Origin: an uncultured Acinetobacter sp.
GTDB lineage: Bacteria; Cyanobacteriota; Vampirovibrionia; Gastranaerophilales; Gastranaerophilaceae
DNA length: 39,188 nucleotides
NCBI GenBank assembly: GCA_946623365.1
Contig: CAMORE010000002.1
Span: 1 to 39,188, forward strand
Direction: 5' to 3'
This document shows positions 1-8,888 of this stretch, piece by piece. The translations under genes were made by a program, and so were the position numbers. Under the pieces are notes generated by a model. That model did not search any database, was not told the origin of the DNA, and saw nothing but the letters and a program-made list of their open reading frames with translations. Within the stretch, counting starts at the first letter, position 1; each line of letters begins with the position of its first letter.

Positions 1-51
1 AACGTCGGTCTCCAAAACCGGATGTCGAGGGTTCGAGTCCTTCAGGGCGCG
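1..51 (+). tRNA. tRNA-Trp (CCA anticodon), 3' part only; 5' end lies outside the window
   Basis: Anticodon loop context tctCCAaaa; T arm gaggg-ttcgagt-ccttc; 3' acceptor strand agggcgc with discriminator g; sits directly upstream of secE, a common location for tRNA-Trp. Confidence 0.88.
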
Positions 52-79
52 AATTTATATCAGAAACAAGGTAATTAAA

Positions 80-280
80 ATGAACGATACAGCAGATAAA
101 ATTAAACAGTCAGTTATTTCATATTTTAGAGGCGTAAGAACTGAATGGGGAAAAATTACTTGGCCGGAAAAAAATCAAGTAGTAGTGGAAACTTGTTTTG
201 TTGTTGCTATCGTATTTATATTTACTGTTTTTATATATGTTGTGGATATAATTTTTAATGCAATGCTTGCAAAATTTTAA
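80..280 (+). CDS. secE: Preprotein translocase subunit SecE
   Basis: 66 aa with SYFRGVRTEWGKITWPEKNQVVVETCFVV and one TM helix; upstream of nusG. Confidence 0.93.
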   Translation: MNDTADKIKQSVISYFRGVRTEWGKITWPEKNQVVVETCFVVAIVFIFTVFIYVVDIIFNAMLAKF

Positions 281-312
281 TAAATCATAAACCAAATATA
301 AGGGTAAGAATA

Positions 313-924
313 ATGAGTGAAAAAGAAGAAAACTTAACAACGAATGAAGAGATGACAAGTGAATCATTATCGGCAGAAGAAAATAAGTCTTCGGTCAAGA
401 GCCAAAAACGCTGGTACATTGTTCATACATATTCAGGATATGAAAACAAGGTAAAAAGCAATTTGGAAAAAAGAATTGAATACATGAATATGGCAGATAA
501 AATATTCAGAGTTGAAGTTCCTCAAAAAACCGTTACCCAAATAAAAGGCGGAAGAAAATTAGAAAAAGAAGAAAAAATCTTCCCCGGTTATGTATTGGTT
601 GAAATGATTATGGATGAAGACAGTTGGTATGTAGTAAGACATACTGCAGGTGTTACAAAATTTGTTGGTTCAGCTAAAAAACCAATACCTGCAAAAGAAT
701 CTGAGATTAAAAAGATTATTCATCGTTCAACAACGACTACTCAAAAAATTGAAATGGATGTCAAAGTTGGCGAAAAAGTCAGAATTGTCTCCGGACCATT
801 CGCAGAATTTGTCGGAGATATTACGGAAGTTTATCCTGATAAAGCAAAACTCAGAGCAATGGTTTCTATATTCGGTCGTGAAACTCCGGTTGAATTAGAA
901 TACAAACAAATACAAAAATTATAA
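313..924 (+). CDS. nusG: Transcription termination/antitermination protein NusG
   Basis: KRWYIVHTYSGYENKVKSNLEKRI...FPGYVLVEM...VRIVSGPFAEFVGDITEV (NGN + KOW); acidic N-terminal extension of about 30 aa. Confidence 0.96.
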   Translation: MSEKEENLTTNEEMTSESLSAEENKSSVKSQKRWYIVHTYSGYENKVKSNLEKRIEYMNMADKIFRVEVPQKTVTQIKGGRKLEKEEKIFPGYVLVEMIMDEDSWYVVRHTAGVTKFVGSAKKPIPAKESEIKKIIHRSTTTTQKIEMDVKVGEKVRIVSGPFAEFVGDITEVYPDKAKLRAMVSIFGRETPVELEYKQIQKL

Positions 925-991
925 AGGTAAAAGTATTTCGTATTTATGCGAAATACCGAAATACCCCTTTAGTAGAATAAACTAGCAATAA

Positions 992-1030
992 CGTGGAAGG
1001 GGATGCCCCCCGTTGGTACCACGAAAGGAG
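992..1030 (+). promoter_or_regulatory. Putative ribosomal protein L1-binding mRNA leader element upstream of rplK
   Basis: cgtgg(992-996)-aa-gggg-atg-cccc-ccgttggta-ccacg(1019-1023) followed by aaaggag SD and ATG at 1038; position fits L1 autoregulation of rplK-rplA. Confidence 0.65.
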
Positions 1031-1037
1031 AACAAAA

Positions 1038-1463
1038 ATGGCAAAGAAAGTAGTAGGAAAAATTAAGCTTCAAATTGAAGCAGGAAAAGCAAATCCATCA
1101 CCTCCGGTTGGTCCTGCATTAGGTCAGCATGGTGTAAATATTATGGATTTCTGTAAGCAATTCAATGCTAAAACCGAATCACAAGCAGGTTATATTATTC
1201 CTGTTATTATTGATGTTTACGAAGACAGAAGTTTTACTTTTGTTATAAAATCACCACCGGCACCGGTTCTTATTAAGAAGGCTTTAAATATACCAAAAGG
1301 TTCAGCTGTTCCTAATAAGACAAAAGTTGCTGAAATTACAAGAGCTCAATTGGAAGAAATCGCTAAAATTAAAATGAACGATTTAAACGCAACAACAATG
1401 GATGCTGCCGTTAAAATGATAGCAGGTTCTTGCAGAGCAATGGGTGTAACAGTAAAAGATTAG
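1038..1463 (+). CDS. rplK: 50S ribosomal protein L11
   Basis: [44 protein letters not shown]; start placed at the ATG after aaaggag, not at 993 as in the ORF track. Confidence 0.97.
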   Translation: MAKKVVGKIKLQIEAGKANPSPPVGPALGQHGVNIMDFCKQFNAKTESQAGYIIPVIIDVYEDRSFTFVIKSPPAPVLIKKALNIPKGSAVPNKTKVAEITRAQLEEIAKIKMNDLNATTMDAAVKMIAGSCRAMGVTVKD

Positions 1464-1469
1464 TAAAAA

Positions 1470-1592
1470 ATGGAAGGATGTATGGTAAAGTGATTAAGTG
1501 ATTGAGTGATGAAGTGATTAAGTGATTTAAAATTCACCTGTCCGCTTGTTCACCGGTTCACCTGCTCACTATAAAGAGTCCGCTAATACCAT
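1470..1592 (+). promoter_or_regulatory. Second putative L1-binding element between rplK and rplA, with a large insertion in its apical part
   Basis: atggaagga(1470-1478)...tccgctaataccat(1579-1592)gaaagg parallels cgtggaagg...cccgttggtaccacgaaagg upstream of rplK; about 100 nt lie between the two halves. Confidence 0.5.
1489..1570 (+). repeat. Period-8 tandem repeats in two facing arms (agtgatta-like x5, ttcacctg-like x4-5)
   Basis: agtgatta agtgattg agtgatga agtgatta agtgattt then ttcacctg tccgcttg ttcaccgg ttcacctg ctcact; gtga cores of arm 1 face tcac cores of arm 2. Confidence 0.85.
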
Positions 1593-1606
1593 GAAAGGAA
1601 AATAAA

Positions 1607-2332
1607 ATGTCAAAAATAACTAAGAAACAAAAAAAGCTTCAGGAAATGCTTGAAGGATTTGAACAACCAACAGGCGGAAAAGAAGCATTAACAAAATTAC
1701 AAGAAATATCTAAGGAAGTAGCTAAGTTTAATGAAACTGTTGAATGCCACATGAGATTAGGTATTGATGTAAAACACGCAGAACAACAAATCAGATCAAC
1801 CGTAGTTCTTCCTGCAGGTTTAGGAAAGGAAGTAAGAGTTTGCGTTATTGCAAAAGGGCCAAAAGTTAATGAAGCAAAAGATGCAGGCGCAGATTTTTAT
1901 GGAACAGAAGACATTATAGATAAAATCTCAGGTGGTTGGTTTGAATTTGATACATTAATCGCAACTCCTGACTGTATGGGTATGTTAGGTAAGTTAGGTC
2001 GTGTTTTGGGTCCTAAAGGTTTAATGCCAAACCCTAAAACAGGAACTGTAACTCTGGATATTGCAAAAGCAGTTAAGGATGCAAAAGCAGGTAAAGTTGA
2101 ATTCAGAGCTGATAAACAGGGTATGATTCACTGTCCTATAGGAAAAGTTCAATTTACTAATGATGACTTGGTTAAGAACTATGCAACATTAGTGGATGCC
2201 GTTTTGAAGGCTAAACCGTCAGCAGCAAAGGGAACATATGTTAAGTCAATTTATTTGACAACAACAATGGGACCCAGCATTAAGATTGACTCTAAAAACC
2301 TTCAAGCAGAAGTTAAAGAAATTGTTGGTTGA
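1607..2332 (+). CDS. rplA: 50S ribosomal protein L1
   Basis: [51 protein letters not shown]. Confidence 0.97.
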   Translation: MSKITKKQKKLQEMLEGFEQPTGGKEALTKLQEISKEVAKFNETVECHMRLGIDVKHAEQQIRSTVVLPAGLGKEVRVCVIAKGPKVNEAKDAGADFYGTEDIIDKISGGWFEFDTLIATPDCMGMLGKLGRVLGPKGLMPNPKTGTVTLDIAKAVKDAKAGKVEFRADKQGMIHCPIGKVQFTNDDLVKNYATLVDAVLKAKPSAAKGTYVKSIYLTTTMGPSIKIDSKNLQAEVKEIVG

Positions 2333-2339
2333 TATTTAC

Positions 2340-2370
2340 GGCTGGTCTTCGGACCGGCCTTTTTTTTTAA
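2340..2370 (+). terminator. Rho-independent terminator after rplA
   Basis: ggctggtc-ttcg-gaccggcc stem with UUCG tetraloop followed by a T-tract. Confidence 0.92.
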
Positions 2371-2409
2371 TAAAACAGGTACTTACTTTATGAGAGTGCC
2401 TGTTTTATT
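2369..2409. repeat. Perfect 11-bp inverted repeat directly downstream of the rplA terminator
   Basis: aataaaacagg (2369-2379) ... cctgttttatt (2399-2409). Confidence 0.8.
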
Positions 2410-2491
2410 AATATATGTAAATATTTATGATTAATAGCAAAAAATTTTTTTAAGCGTTTTATAATATAGTGTATACAATAAGGAGTAAATC

Positions 2492-3067
2492 ATGATTAAA
2501 CATATTGACGGTACATGTTCTTTTAAAGGTGACTTAATAACTACTACTCTGAAAATTGCTAATAAAACCAGACTAAAAAATATTCGAAATATATATGCCA
2601 ATATTACAAAGAATCACTCAGAGCCTTTATACGTAACTCCTACAGAGAATGGCGGAATGTCTTTTCACGTTTCAAATGTAAAAAATGGTGAATTTTATGA
2701 AGGCAGTGAAATTTTTACAAGTTCATCATTCAAAGATTATATGAAAAAAATGTCTGATGATGATATAGCAGAAAAATGTGCAGCTTTTTTTAATGTTATA
2801 AGGTTATCAGATAAAGCCAGAGAGATATTATACTTAATTAAAGAAAAAGAATCAAAATACAGACATTTTAAAGGGTTGGCAGATAGCTGCAAATTATCAG
2901 GTAATGTAGGATTTGCAAACAGGTATAATTTTATTGCAAAGTTAAATAAAGATAAATTAAACTCTCTGAAAGAAAATTATAATACAGTAAAAGAACAATT
3001 TAATTATCATAAATCAAAGAGTATTGATAATAATTTAGAACTCAATCAAATAAAGTTAGAAGCCTAG
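2492..3067 (+). CDS. Hypothetical protein, 191 aa, N-terminal SFKG motif
   Basis: ORF with aaggag SD; MIKHIDGTCSFKGDLITTT; no family recognised. Confidence 0.75.
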   Translation: MIKHIDGTCSFKGDLITTTLKIANKTRLKNIRNIYANITKNHSEPLYVTPTENGGMSFHVSNVKNGEFYEGSEIFTSSSFKDYMKKMSDDDIAEKCAAFFNVIRLSDKAREILYLIKEKESKYRHFKGLADSCKLSGNVGFANRYNFIAKLNKDKLNSLKENYNTVKEQFNYHKSKSIDNNLELNQIKLEA

Positions 3068-3161
3068 CCATAAAATTTGTCATATAAATGGAGTATTTAA
3101 TATTGATTGACTCAAAGATTTAAAAAATTTTTCCGATATGTATATCATTAAGGAAATATAA

Positions 3162-3467
3162 ATGTCACGTCAATATAAATTACCCCAAACGAATTATAGA
3201 CCTTCTGAAATTTTAGTCCCTAATACTAAAAATCCGGATTTGGCTATTGAATATATAAATTCCTATATAGAACATGTCTCCTGCGAACATTTTTCTGTAG
3301 ATATTTCATTTATGAATATAATTGATGCTTGCTACGTTTCTACAATGTGTTCAACAAAACATTATATAAAATATCCGTCAGGAAATATCAATTGGCATGT
3401 GTCATCAAAAATAATAAGCGAGATATCAAAGGATTTGTCATTGGGCAACAGTAACTATTTTTGCTAA
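3162..3467 (+). CDS. Hypothetical protein, 101 aa
   Basis: ORF with aagga upstream; no family recognised. Confidence 0.6.
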   Translation: MSRQYKLPQTNYRPSEILVPNTKNPDLAIEYINSYIEHVSCEHFSVDISFMNIIDACYVSTMCSTKHYIKYPSGNINWHVSSKIISEISKDLSLGNSNYFC

Positions 3468-3518
3468 GACTGTTTTATGCTATAATTTCATATTATTAAG
3501 CATGGAAAGGAGTCTTGT

Positions 3519-5285
3519 ATGCAAGAAACAGTCGTAAGAATTTTAGACAGAGTTAATTGCCCTGATGATTTAAAATCTTTGAGTATTAGTGAATTATATG
3601 AACTTTCTGAAGAAATGAGAAAACTCATTATTAAAAAAGTAAATACAACAGGCGGACATTTCGGGCCAAATCTTGGTATGGTAGAAGCAACTGTCGCACT
3701 ACATTACGTATTTAATTCTCCAATTGATAAATTTGTATTTGATGTTTCACATCAGTGTTATCCTCATAAAATTTTAACAGGAAGAAAAGAAGGTTTTACA
3801 AATCCTGATTCATATTTAAAATACACAGGATATACTGCCCCTGAAGAAAGCGAACATGATTTATTTAAGGTAGGTCATACATCTACTTCTATAAGTCTGG
3901 CAACAGGACTTGCAAAAGGCAGGGACATACTTGGAGGTGACGAAAATATTATTGCAATTATTGGAGATGGCTCTCTAACAGGAGGTGAAGCTCTTGAAGG
4001 TCTGAACAATGCAGCTGTTTTAAACAGCAATATTATAATTATAGTTAATGACAACGACATGTCTATTGCAGAAAACCAAGGCGGAATCTGCAGCCTTTTA
4101 ACCGAGCTAAGAAACAATGACGGTAATGTAAAAGACAACTTCTTTAAATCTTTAGGCTTTGAATATCACTATATAGCAGATGGTCATAACCTTGAAAGTC
4201 TGATAGAAACTTTCTCAAAGGTTAAAGATTCAAAACATCCTGTTTTAATCCATATGCACACGACTAAAGGAAAAGGTTTTGAACCGGCAGAAATAAATAA
4301 AGAGCCTTTCCACTGGATTCTACCGGGGACCCTTGATCATTTAAACGAAGAACCTGTTCCTGAAGAGGAAAGCTATGAATCAATAACCAAAAATTATATT
4401 TTGAAAAAGAAAAATGAAGGTATGCCGATTGTTGCAATGAATGCTGCAACTCCGGGTGTCTTTGGGTGGAACAAAGAATTTAGAGATAAATTAGGCAAAA
4501 ATTATATAGATGTAGGTATAGCTGAACAACAAGCTGTAGCAATGGCTTCCGGAATAGCAAAAAGGGGCGGTAAGCCGATTCTTGGAATAATGAGCTCATT
4601 TGTACAAAGAACATATGACCAATTATCGCAAGACTTAGCATTAAATAATAACCCCGCAACATTATTGATATTTTGGGGCGGCATATCGGGAGCTGATGCA
4701 ACACATCTCTGCACATTTGATATTCCGCTGATTTCTAATATTCCTAATATTGTATATTTAGCACCTACTTGCAAAGAAGAATATGAAAGAATGCTAGATT
4801 GGTCTGTAAATCAGGATAAATATTCAGTCGCTATAAGAGTTCCTATGGCAATTTCATACTCCGGAAAACAAGATTTTACAGATTATTCAGTTTTAAATAA
4901 ATTTAAGCTAATTGAACAAGGAAATAAGATTGCAATAATAGCTTTAGGCTCATTCTTTGAAAAGGGTAAATCTGTAAAAGATTTATTATCTAAAGAATAT
5001 GGTATTAATGCAACATTGATAAATCCATGTTTCATATCCGGTATTGATGAAGAGATGTTAGAAAATCTTAAAAAAGATCATTCAATTGTTATAACACTTG
5101 AGGATGGGGAATTGAACGGCGGTTTTGGAGAAAAAATTACAAGATTCTACGGCAATTCCAATATGAAAGTCTTAAATTACGGATCGTTAAAAGAATTTAC
5201 AGACCGAACACCTTTAAGTGAATTAAATGAAAGATATCATTTGAATCCGGATTTGATATTAAAAGATATAAAAACAATATTATAA
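3519..5285 (+). CDS. Transketolase-like TPP enzyme of the 1-deoxy-D-xylulose-5-phosphate synthase family (divergent)
   Basis: DVSHQCYPHKILTGRKEGF, SEHDLFKVGHTSTSIS, GDGSLTGGEALEGLNNAA...VNDNDMSI, DVGIAEQQAVAMASG, FWGGISGADATHLCTFDIPLIS. Confidence 0.85.
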   Translation: MQETVVRILDRVNCPDDLKSLSISELYELSEEMRKLIIKKVNTTGGHFGPNLGMVEATVALHYVFNSPIDKFVFDVSHQCYPHKILTGRKEGFTNPDSYLKYTGYTAPEESEHDLFKVGHTSTSISLATGLAKGRDILGGDENIIAIIGDGSLTGGEALEGLNNAAVLNSNIIIIVNDNDMSIAENQGGICSLLTELRNNDGNVKDNFFKSLGFEYHYIADGHNLESLIETFSKVKDSKHPVLIHMHTTKGKGFEPAEINKEPFHWILPGTLDHLNEEPVPEEESYESITKNYILKKKNEGMPIVAMNAATPGVFGWNKEFRDKLGKNYIDVGIAEQQAVAMASGIAKRGGKPILGIMSSFVQRTYDQLSQDLALNNNPATLLIFWGGISGADATHLCTFDIPLISNIPNIVYLAPTCKEEYERMLDWSVNQDKYSVAIRVPMAISYSGKQDFTDYSVLNKFKLIEQGNKIAIIALGSFFEKGKSVKDLLSKEYGINATLINPCFISGIDEEMLENLKKDHSIVITLEDGELNGGFGEKITRFYGNSNMKVLNYGSLKEFTDRTPLSELNERYHLNPDLILKDIKTIL

Positions 5286-5293
5286 ACGAACAC

Positions 5294-5330
5294 AAAAAGC
5301 ACCTTGCCAAATAGGCAAGGTGCTTTTTTA
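5294..5330. terminator. Bidirectional terminator between convergent genes
   Basis: aaaaagcaccttgcc-aaata-ggcaaggtgcttttt, perfect stem, A-tract and T-tract flanks. Confidence 0.93.
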
Positions 5331-5361
5331 ATAATTCTGCAATTATACTAAATCACTCTTA

Positions 5362-5685
5362 TTATAAATCTCTAAAGTTTGGTGACATATGTATATCATG
5401 GTGAATTGTTTCATCAGTTGATTGAGCAGGATCTAAATACCCCATAACGTTTCTGCAAAATCTTACAAATTTATTATGTCCTCTTTCATAGATAGGTTCA
5501 GCAGGTTGGCCTTTTGTTCTGCTTTTAACCAACATAACAGCTTCAGCTGTTGCTTCTGAATATCCATTATTGATAACATAATCAGGCTCTGTTAACTGAT
5601 CAACAGTAACAGTTGCATTAGCTTGCATACAAAATGCAAAAGATAGCAATAAAACTAAAAATAAACTTTTTTTCATAGCACCCAT
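5362..5685 (-). CDS. Small secreted hypothetical protein
   Basis: MKKSLFLVLLLSFAFCMQANA signal peptide; 9 bp from the ispG-proximal end, same strand as ispG. Confidence 0.7.
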   Translation of the reverse strand: MGAMKKSLFLVLLLSFAFCMQANATVTVDQLTEPDYVINNGYSEATAEAVMLVKSRTKGQPAEPIYERGHNKFVRFCRNVMGYLDPAQSTDETIHHDIHMSPNFRDL

Positions 5686-5687
5686 TC

Positions 5688-6752
5688 TTATTTAACTAAA
5701 CTATACGATTCTATTATAATCTTTTCTAACGAATTAATCAAGTCTGCTTCAGGTACCCTTGCAATAATTTCTCCCTTTTTAAAAATATATCCTTCATTTA
5801 TTGCTCCTGCAATTCCAAAATCAGCATGCCTTGCTTCCCCCGGTCCGTTAACAGGACAACCCATGACTGCAATTGTAATCGGCAAATCCAGATTTTTAAA
5901 TTTATTTTCCACTTGCTTTGCTAAACTTATTAAATCTATTTGTGTTCTACCGCAAGTAGGACATGAAATAAAATTAACCCCCTTTTCTCTTAAGCCAAGT
6001 GATTTTAAGATTCCGAACCCTGCATCAACTTCTTCTATTGGATTTTCTGTCAAAGAAACTCTTATTGTGTCACCGATTCCTAAAGTCAATAAAGAACCGA
6101 TTCCGACAGAAGATTTAATTAATCCGGCTTTCAAAGTTCCTGCTTCCGTAACACCTATGTGAAGAGGATAATCTACCTTTTGTGCTATTAATTTATAAGC
6201 CTCTATTGTTGTTAAAACATCAGAAGACTTTAGTGAAATTTTTGTATCATAAAAATTTAAATCTTCTAAAATCTCTATATGTCTTAATGCACTTTGTACC
6301 ATTTTTTCGTGCAAAGGCAAATCCATCTTTTCAAATTCTTTTTCTAAAGAACCGCCGTTTATACCTATTCTGATTGGAATATTTCTATCTTTAGCTGCTT
6401 CTACAACTTTTTTGGTATGTTCGCGTTTGCCAATATTTCCGGGATTAATTCTAAGTGCATTTATGCCGTTTTCTATACACGTAATAGCCAACCTGTAGTC
6501 AAAATGAATATCTGCAACTAGTGGTATCGGAGACTTTGCTGTTATGTCTTTAATTGCAGCTGCAGCTTCTTTGTTTAGAACAGCTAATCTTACAATCTCG
6601 CATCCTGCTGATGCAAGAGCACTTATTTGATTCAGCGTTGCGCCGACATCTCTTGTATCAGTATTGCACATAGATTGAACACTGATTGGAGCACCTCCTC
6701 CAATTTTAATATTTCCTATTGCAATTTGTTTTGATTTTCGTCTTTTTATCAT
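5688..6752 (-). CDS. ispG: 4-hydroxy-3-methylbut-2-en-1-yl diphosphate synthase
   Basis: GGGAPISVQSMCNTDTRDV...ADIHFDYRLA...LRINPGNIG...SCPTCGRTQIDL...VMGCPVNGPGEA. Confidence 0.97.
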   Translation of the reverse strand: MIKRRKSKQIAIGNIKIGGGAPISVQSMCNTDTRDVGATLNQISALASAGCEIVRLAVLNKEAAAAIKDITAKSPIPLVADIHFDYRLAITCIENGINALRINPGNIGKREHTKKVVEAAKDRNIPIRIGINGGSLEKEFEKMDLPLHEKMVQSALRHIEILEDLNFYDTKISLKSSDVLTTIEAYKLIAQKVDYPLHIGVTEAGTLKAGLIKSSVGIGSLLTLGIGDTIRVSLTENPIEEVDAGFGILKSLGLREKGVNFISCPTCGRTQIDLISLAKQVENKFKNLDLPITIAVMGCPVNGPGEARHADFGIAGAINEGYIFKKGEIIARVPEADLINSLEKIIIESYSLVK

Positions 6753-6790
6753 ATAATACTTATATCACAAAGATATTAAAGGAGCAAAAA

Positions 6791-7534
6791 ATGAAAATAG
6801 CTGTAATTTCTGATATACATGGAAATATGGACGCTGTAAATGCAGTCATGGAAGATATAAACTCTCAGGAATGCAAAAAATTATTTGTATTGGGGGACTA
6901 TGCAATGGCAGGTCCTAACCCGAAAGATACTGTTGAGTACTTTATAGAAAAATCTCATTCTGCTGATAATTTTATGATACAAGGCAACACAGACTTGATG
7001 ATTGCTGACTATAATTTTGATATATATGATGAACTTAAAGAAAAAGCTCCTATTATGGCAGAAGCTTTAAAGGATGATGTAAAACAGCTTGATATGATGG
7101 AAAAAGCATTTCTAAAATCATTACCGATACAAAAAGAAGTTTCATTTGAGGGTGTAACATTTCTTCTGGTTCATGGTTCTCCCAGAAAAAACAATGAAGA
7201 TATCTTACCAAATACTCCAATGAAGGACATTGAAAAAATGATGGAAAATGTCGATGCAAATGTTGTTCTTTGCGGGCACACACATATTCCTTGCGGATTC
7301 CAAACTTTTGAAAAAAAGACTGTTGTAAATGTTGGTAGCATAGGACGCCCGTTCACACCGGAACCTAAAGCATGTTATTTAATTATCAATGTTGAAAACG
7401 GAAAGTATGAATTTCAACATAGATTTATAGAATACAACAACCAATCAGCTTATGAAAAGCTAAAAAGACGAAATTTTTGGGGTGCTGACGTTCTTGCAAA
7501 GACCTTAATTGAACCTCAAAAAAGACATTTTTAA
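6791..7534 (+). CDS. Calcineurin-like metallophosphoesterase family protein
   Basis: MKIAVISDIHGNMDAVNAV, LGDYAMAGPNP, IQGNTD, LVHGSPR, CGHTHIP, VNVGSIGRP; start at the ATG after aaaggag. Confidence 0.93.
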   Translation: MKIAVISDIHGNMDAVNAVMEDINSQECKKLFVLGDYAMAGPNPKDTVEYFIEKSHSADNFMIQGNTDLMIADYNFDIYDELKEKAPIMAEALKDDVKQLDMMEKAFLKSLPIQKEVSFEGVTFLLVHGSPRKNNEDILPNTPMKDIEKMMENVDANVVLCGHTHIPCGFQTFEKKTVVNVGSIGRPFTPEPKACYLIINVENGKYEFQHRFIEYNNQSAYEKLKRRNFWGADVLAKTLIEPQKRHF

Positions 7535-7545
7535 AAGAGGTTAAC

Positions 7546-7884
7546 ATGTTTAGACAGATAGCTCCTATAATTTTATTATTGATTTCTAATATATTTATGA
7601 CATTTGCTTGGTATGGACATTTAAAACACAGGAGTCTGCCTCTTTTGATAGTTATACTTGCAAGTTGGGGAATTGCATTCTTTGAATATTGTTTTCAGGT
7701 TCCTGCAAATAGAATCGGTTATTCGGTATATAATGCAGCACAGTTAAAAACAATACAAGAAATCATAACGCTCTCTGTATTTGCTTTTTTTTCAGTATTG
7801 TATTTAAAAGAAGAATTCCGCTGGAATTATTTGATAGGCTTTATTTTTATAGTGCTCGCTGCTTTCTTTATATTTAAAAAATAA
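7546..7884 (+). CDS. DUF486-type small integral membrane protein (DMT-related)
   Basis: MFRQIAPIILLLISNIFMTFAWYGHLK...EYCFQVPANRIGY...FSVLYLKEEFRWNYLIGF. Confidence 0.9.
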   Translation: MFRQIAPIILLLISNIFMTFAWYGHLKHRSLPLLIVILASWGIAFFEYCFQVPANRIGYSVYNAAQLKTIQEIITLSVFAFFSVLYLKEEFRWNYLIGFIFIVLAAFFIFKK

Positions 7885-7891
7885 TCAATAT

Positions 7892-8791
7892 TTATGTATT
7901 CTGAAATAACATTTTTTTCCTAATAGAAATTGGAAGCGGTGCATTTTGCTTTATCCTATCACTTATACATGTTTTTGCTATATCAGTACAATTACTTCTT
8001 TTTGTTGTCACTTTTAACTTTTTAATCATATTTGCAATAGCAAAATCTAAATCTTCTTCTTTTGTATATGGCTTTTTAAGCATTACATTATCTGTATAGG
8101 ATTTATCAGTTATAGTTGTTTTGTGACCGTTTAATTCCATTTCTGTACCAATATACTTGGAACAGAGATATTTATTGTTAATATTTATGATATTTCCTGC
8201 TTTATCTTGAATTGTGTAACTTATCAATTCGTTATCTTTATTAATTTTAGTTACTTTTATCGTTTGGGTATTATCGGAATATTCAACAATTCTGTCTAAA
8301 ATATCATATCGATATTCCTGCTTTGTAATTTCTTTAGAGTTTACGATGATTGTTCTGCTGTTGACTCTTTCCAGCTCATCATACCCGTATTGTACTTCAT
8401 AACGATTATTATCTACGCTTTTTTGTATTGATATTATTTTATCACTTTTGTTATAAAAGAATTTTGAAGTTGATGTAATACTACCGGAATTATCATATTT
8501 AATCTTTTTTAATAATAGTCCTTTTTCATAATATTCATCTGAGTATAAAATATTATTACGATAATGCTTTATACATGAAACAGACGAACCTTCATAGTAT
8601 ATTTTTTTCAGCAATTCTCCCGTATCTGAAAAGTATGCGGCATATTCAAGTTCTCCATCCGCATTCTTAATTAACTTAACACCGAAATCGGGCAGAATTA
8701 ATTTATTAGCATCCTGATTATTTACAAGTTCCGAATACTTTTTATATTGCAATAATTCTATTGGTATTGATATGTATCCAATCTCTTCCAT
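7892..8791 (-). CDS. Hypothetical protein with RHS/YD-like repeats
   Basis: YGYDELERVNSRTI...YRYDILDRIVEYSD; start chosen at MEEIGYISIP with gagg upstream rather than the longer ORF start at 8809. Confidence 0.7.
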   Translation of the reverse strand: MEEIGYISIPIELLQYKKYSELVNNQDANKLILPDFGVKLIKNADGELEYAAYFSDTGELLKKIYYEGSSVSCIKHYRNNILYSDEYYEKGLLLKKIKYDNSGSITSTSKFFYNKSDKIISIQKSVDNNRYEVQYGYDELERVNSRTIIVNSKEITKQEYRYDILDRIVEYSDNTQTIKVTKINKDNELISYTIQDKAGNIININNKYLCSKYIGTEMELNGHKTTITDKSYTDNVMLKKPYTKEEDLDFAIANMIKKLKVTTKRSNCTDIAKTCISDRIKQNAPLPISIRKKMLFQNT

Positions 8792-8821
8792 TAAAATTGC
8801 TATCCTCAACTATTTTAATAA

Positions 8822-8862
8822 TTTTCCTTATATATATAAAGTAAAATTCTGTTGAAGAATTG
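8822..8862 (-). promoter_or_regulatory. Shared-type promoter, copy 5 (RHS-like gene)
   Basis: GCAATTCTTCAACAGAATTTTACTTTATATATATAAGGAAAATTA; offset 24. Confidence 0.65.
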
Positions 8863-8888
8863 CGTTATTTTAAAATTTTGTTACAAAA

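Noticed and set aside
933-956. gtatttcg...cgaaatac 8-bp inverted repeat between nusG and rplK as a terminator
   Set aside because: No clear T-tract directly after it; kept only as an unassigned hairpin.
1489-1570. Possible CRISPR array
   Set aside because: Repeat unit is 8 nt with no spacers and no cas genes nearby.
3875-4774. Several antisense ORFs (3875, 4264, 4480, 4502 on -) within the DXS-like gene
   Set aside because: Shadow ORFs opposite a strong coding gene; no SD or family resemblance.
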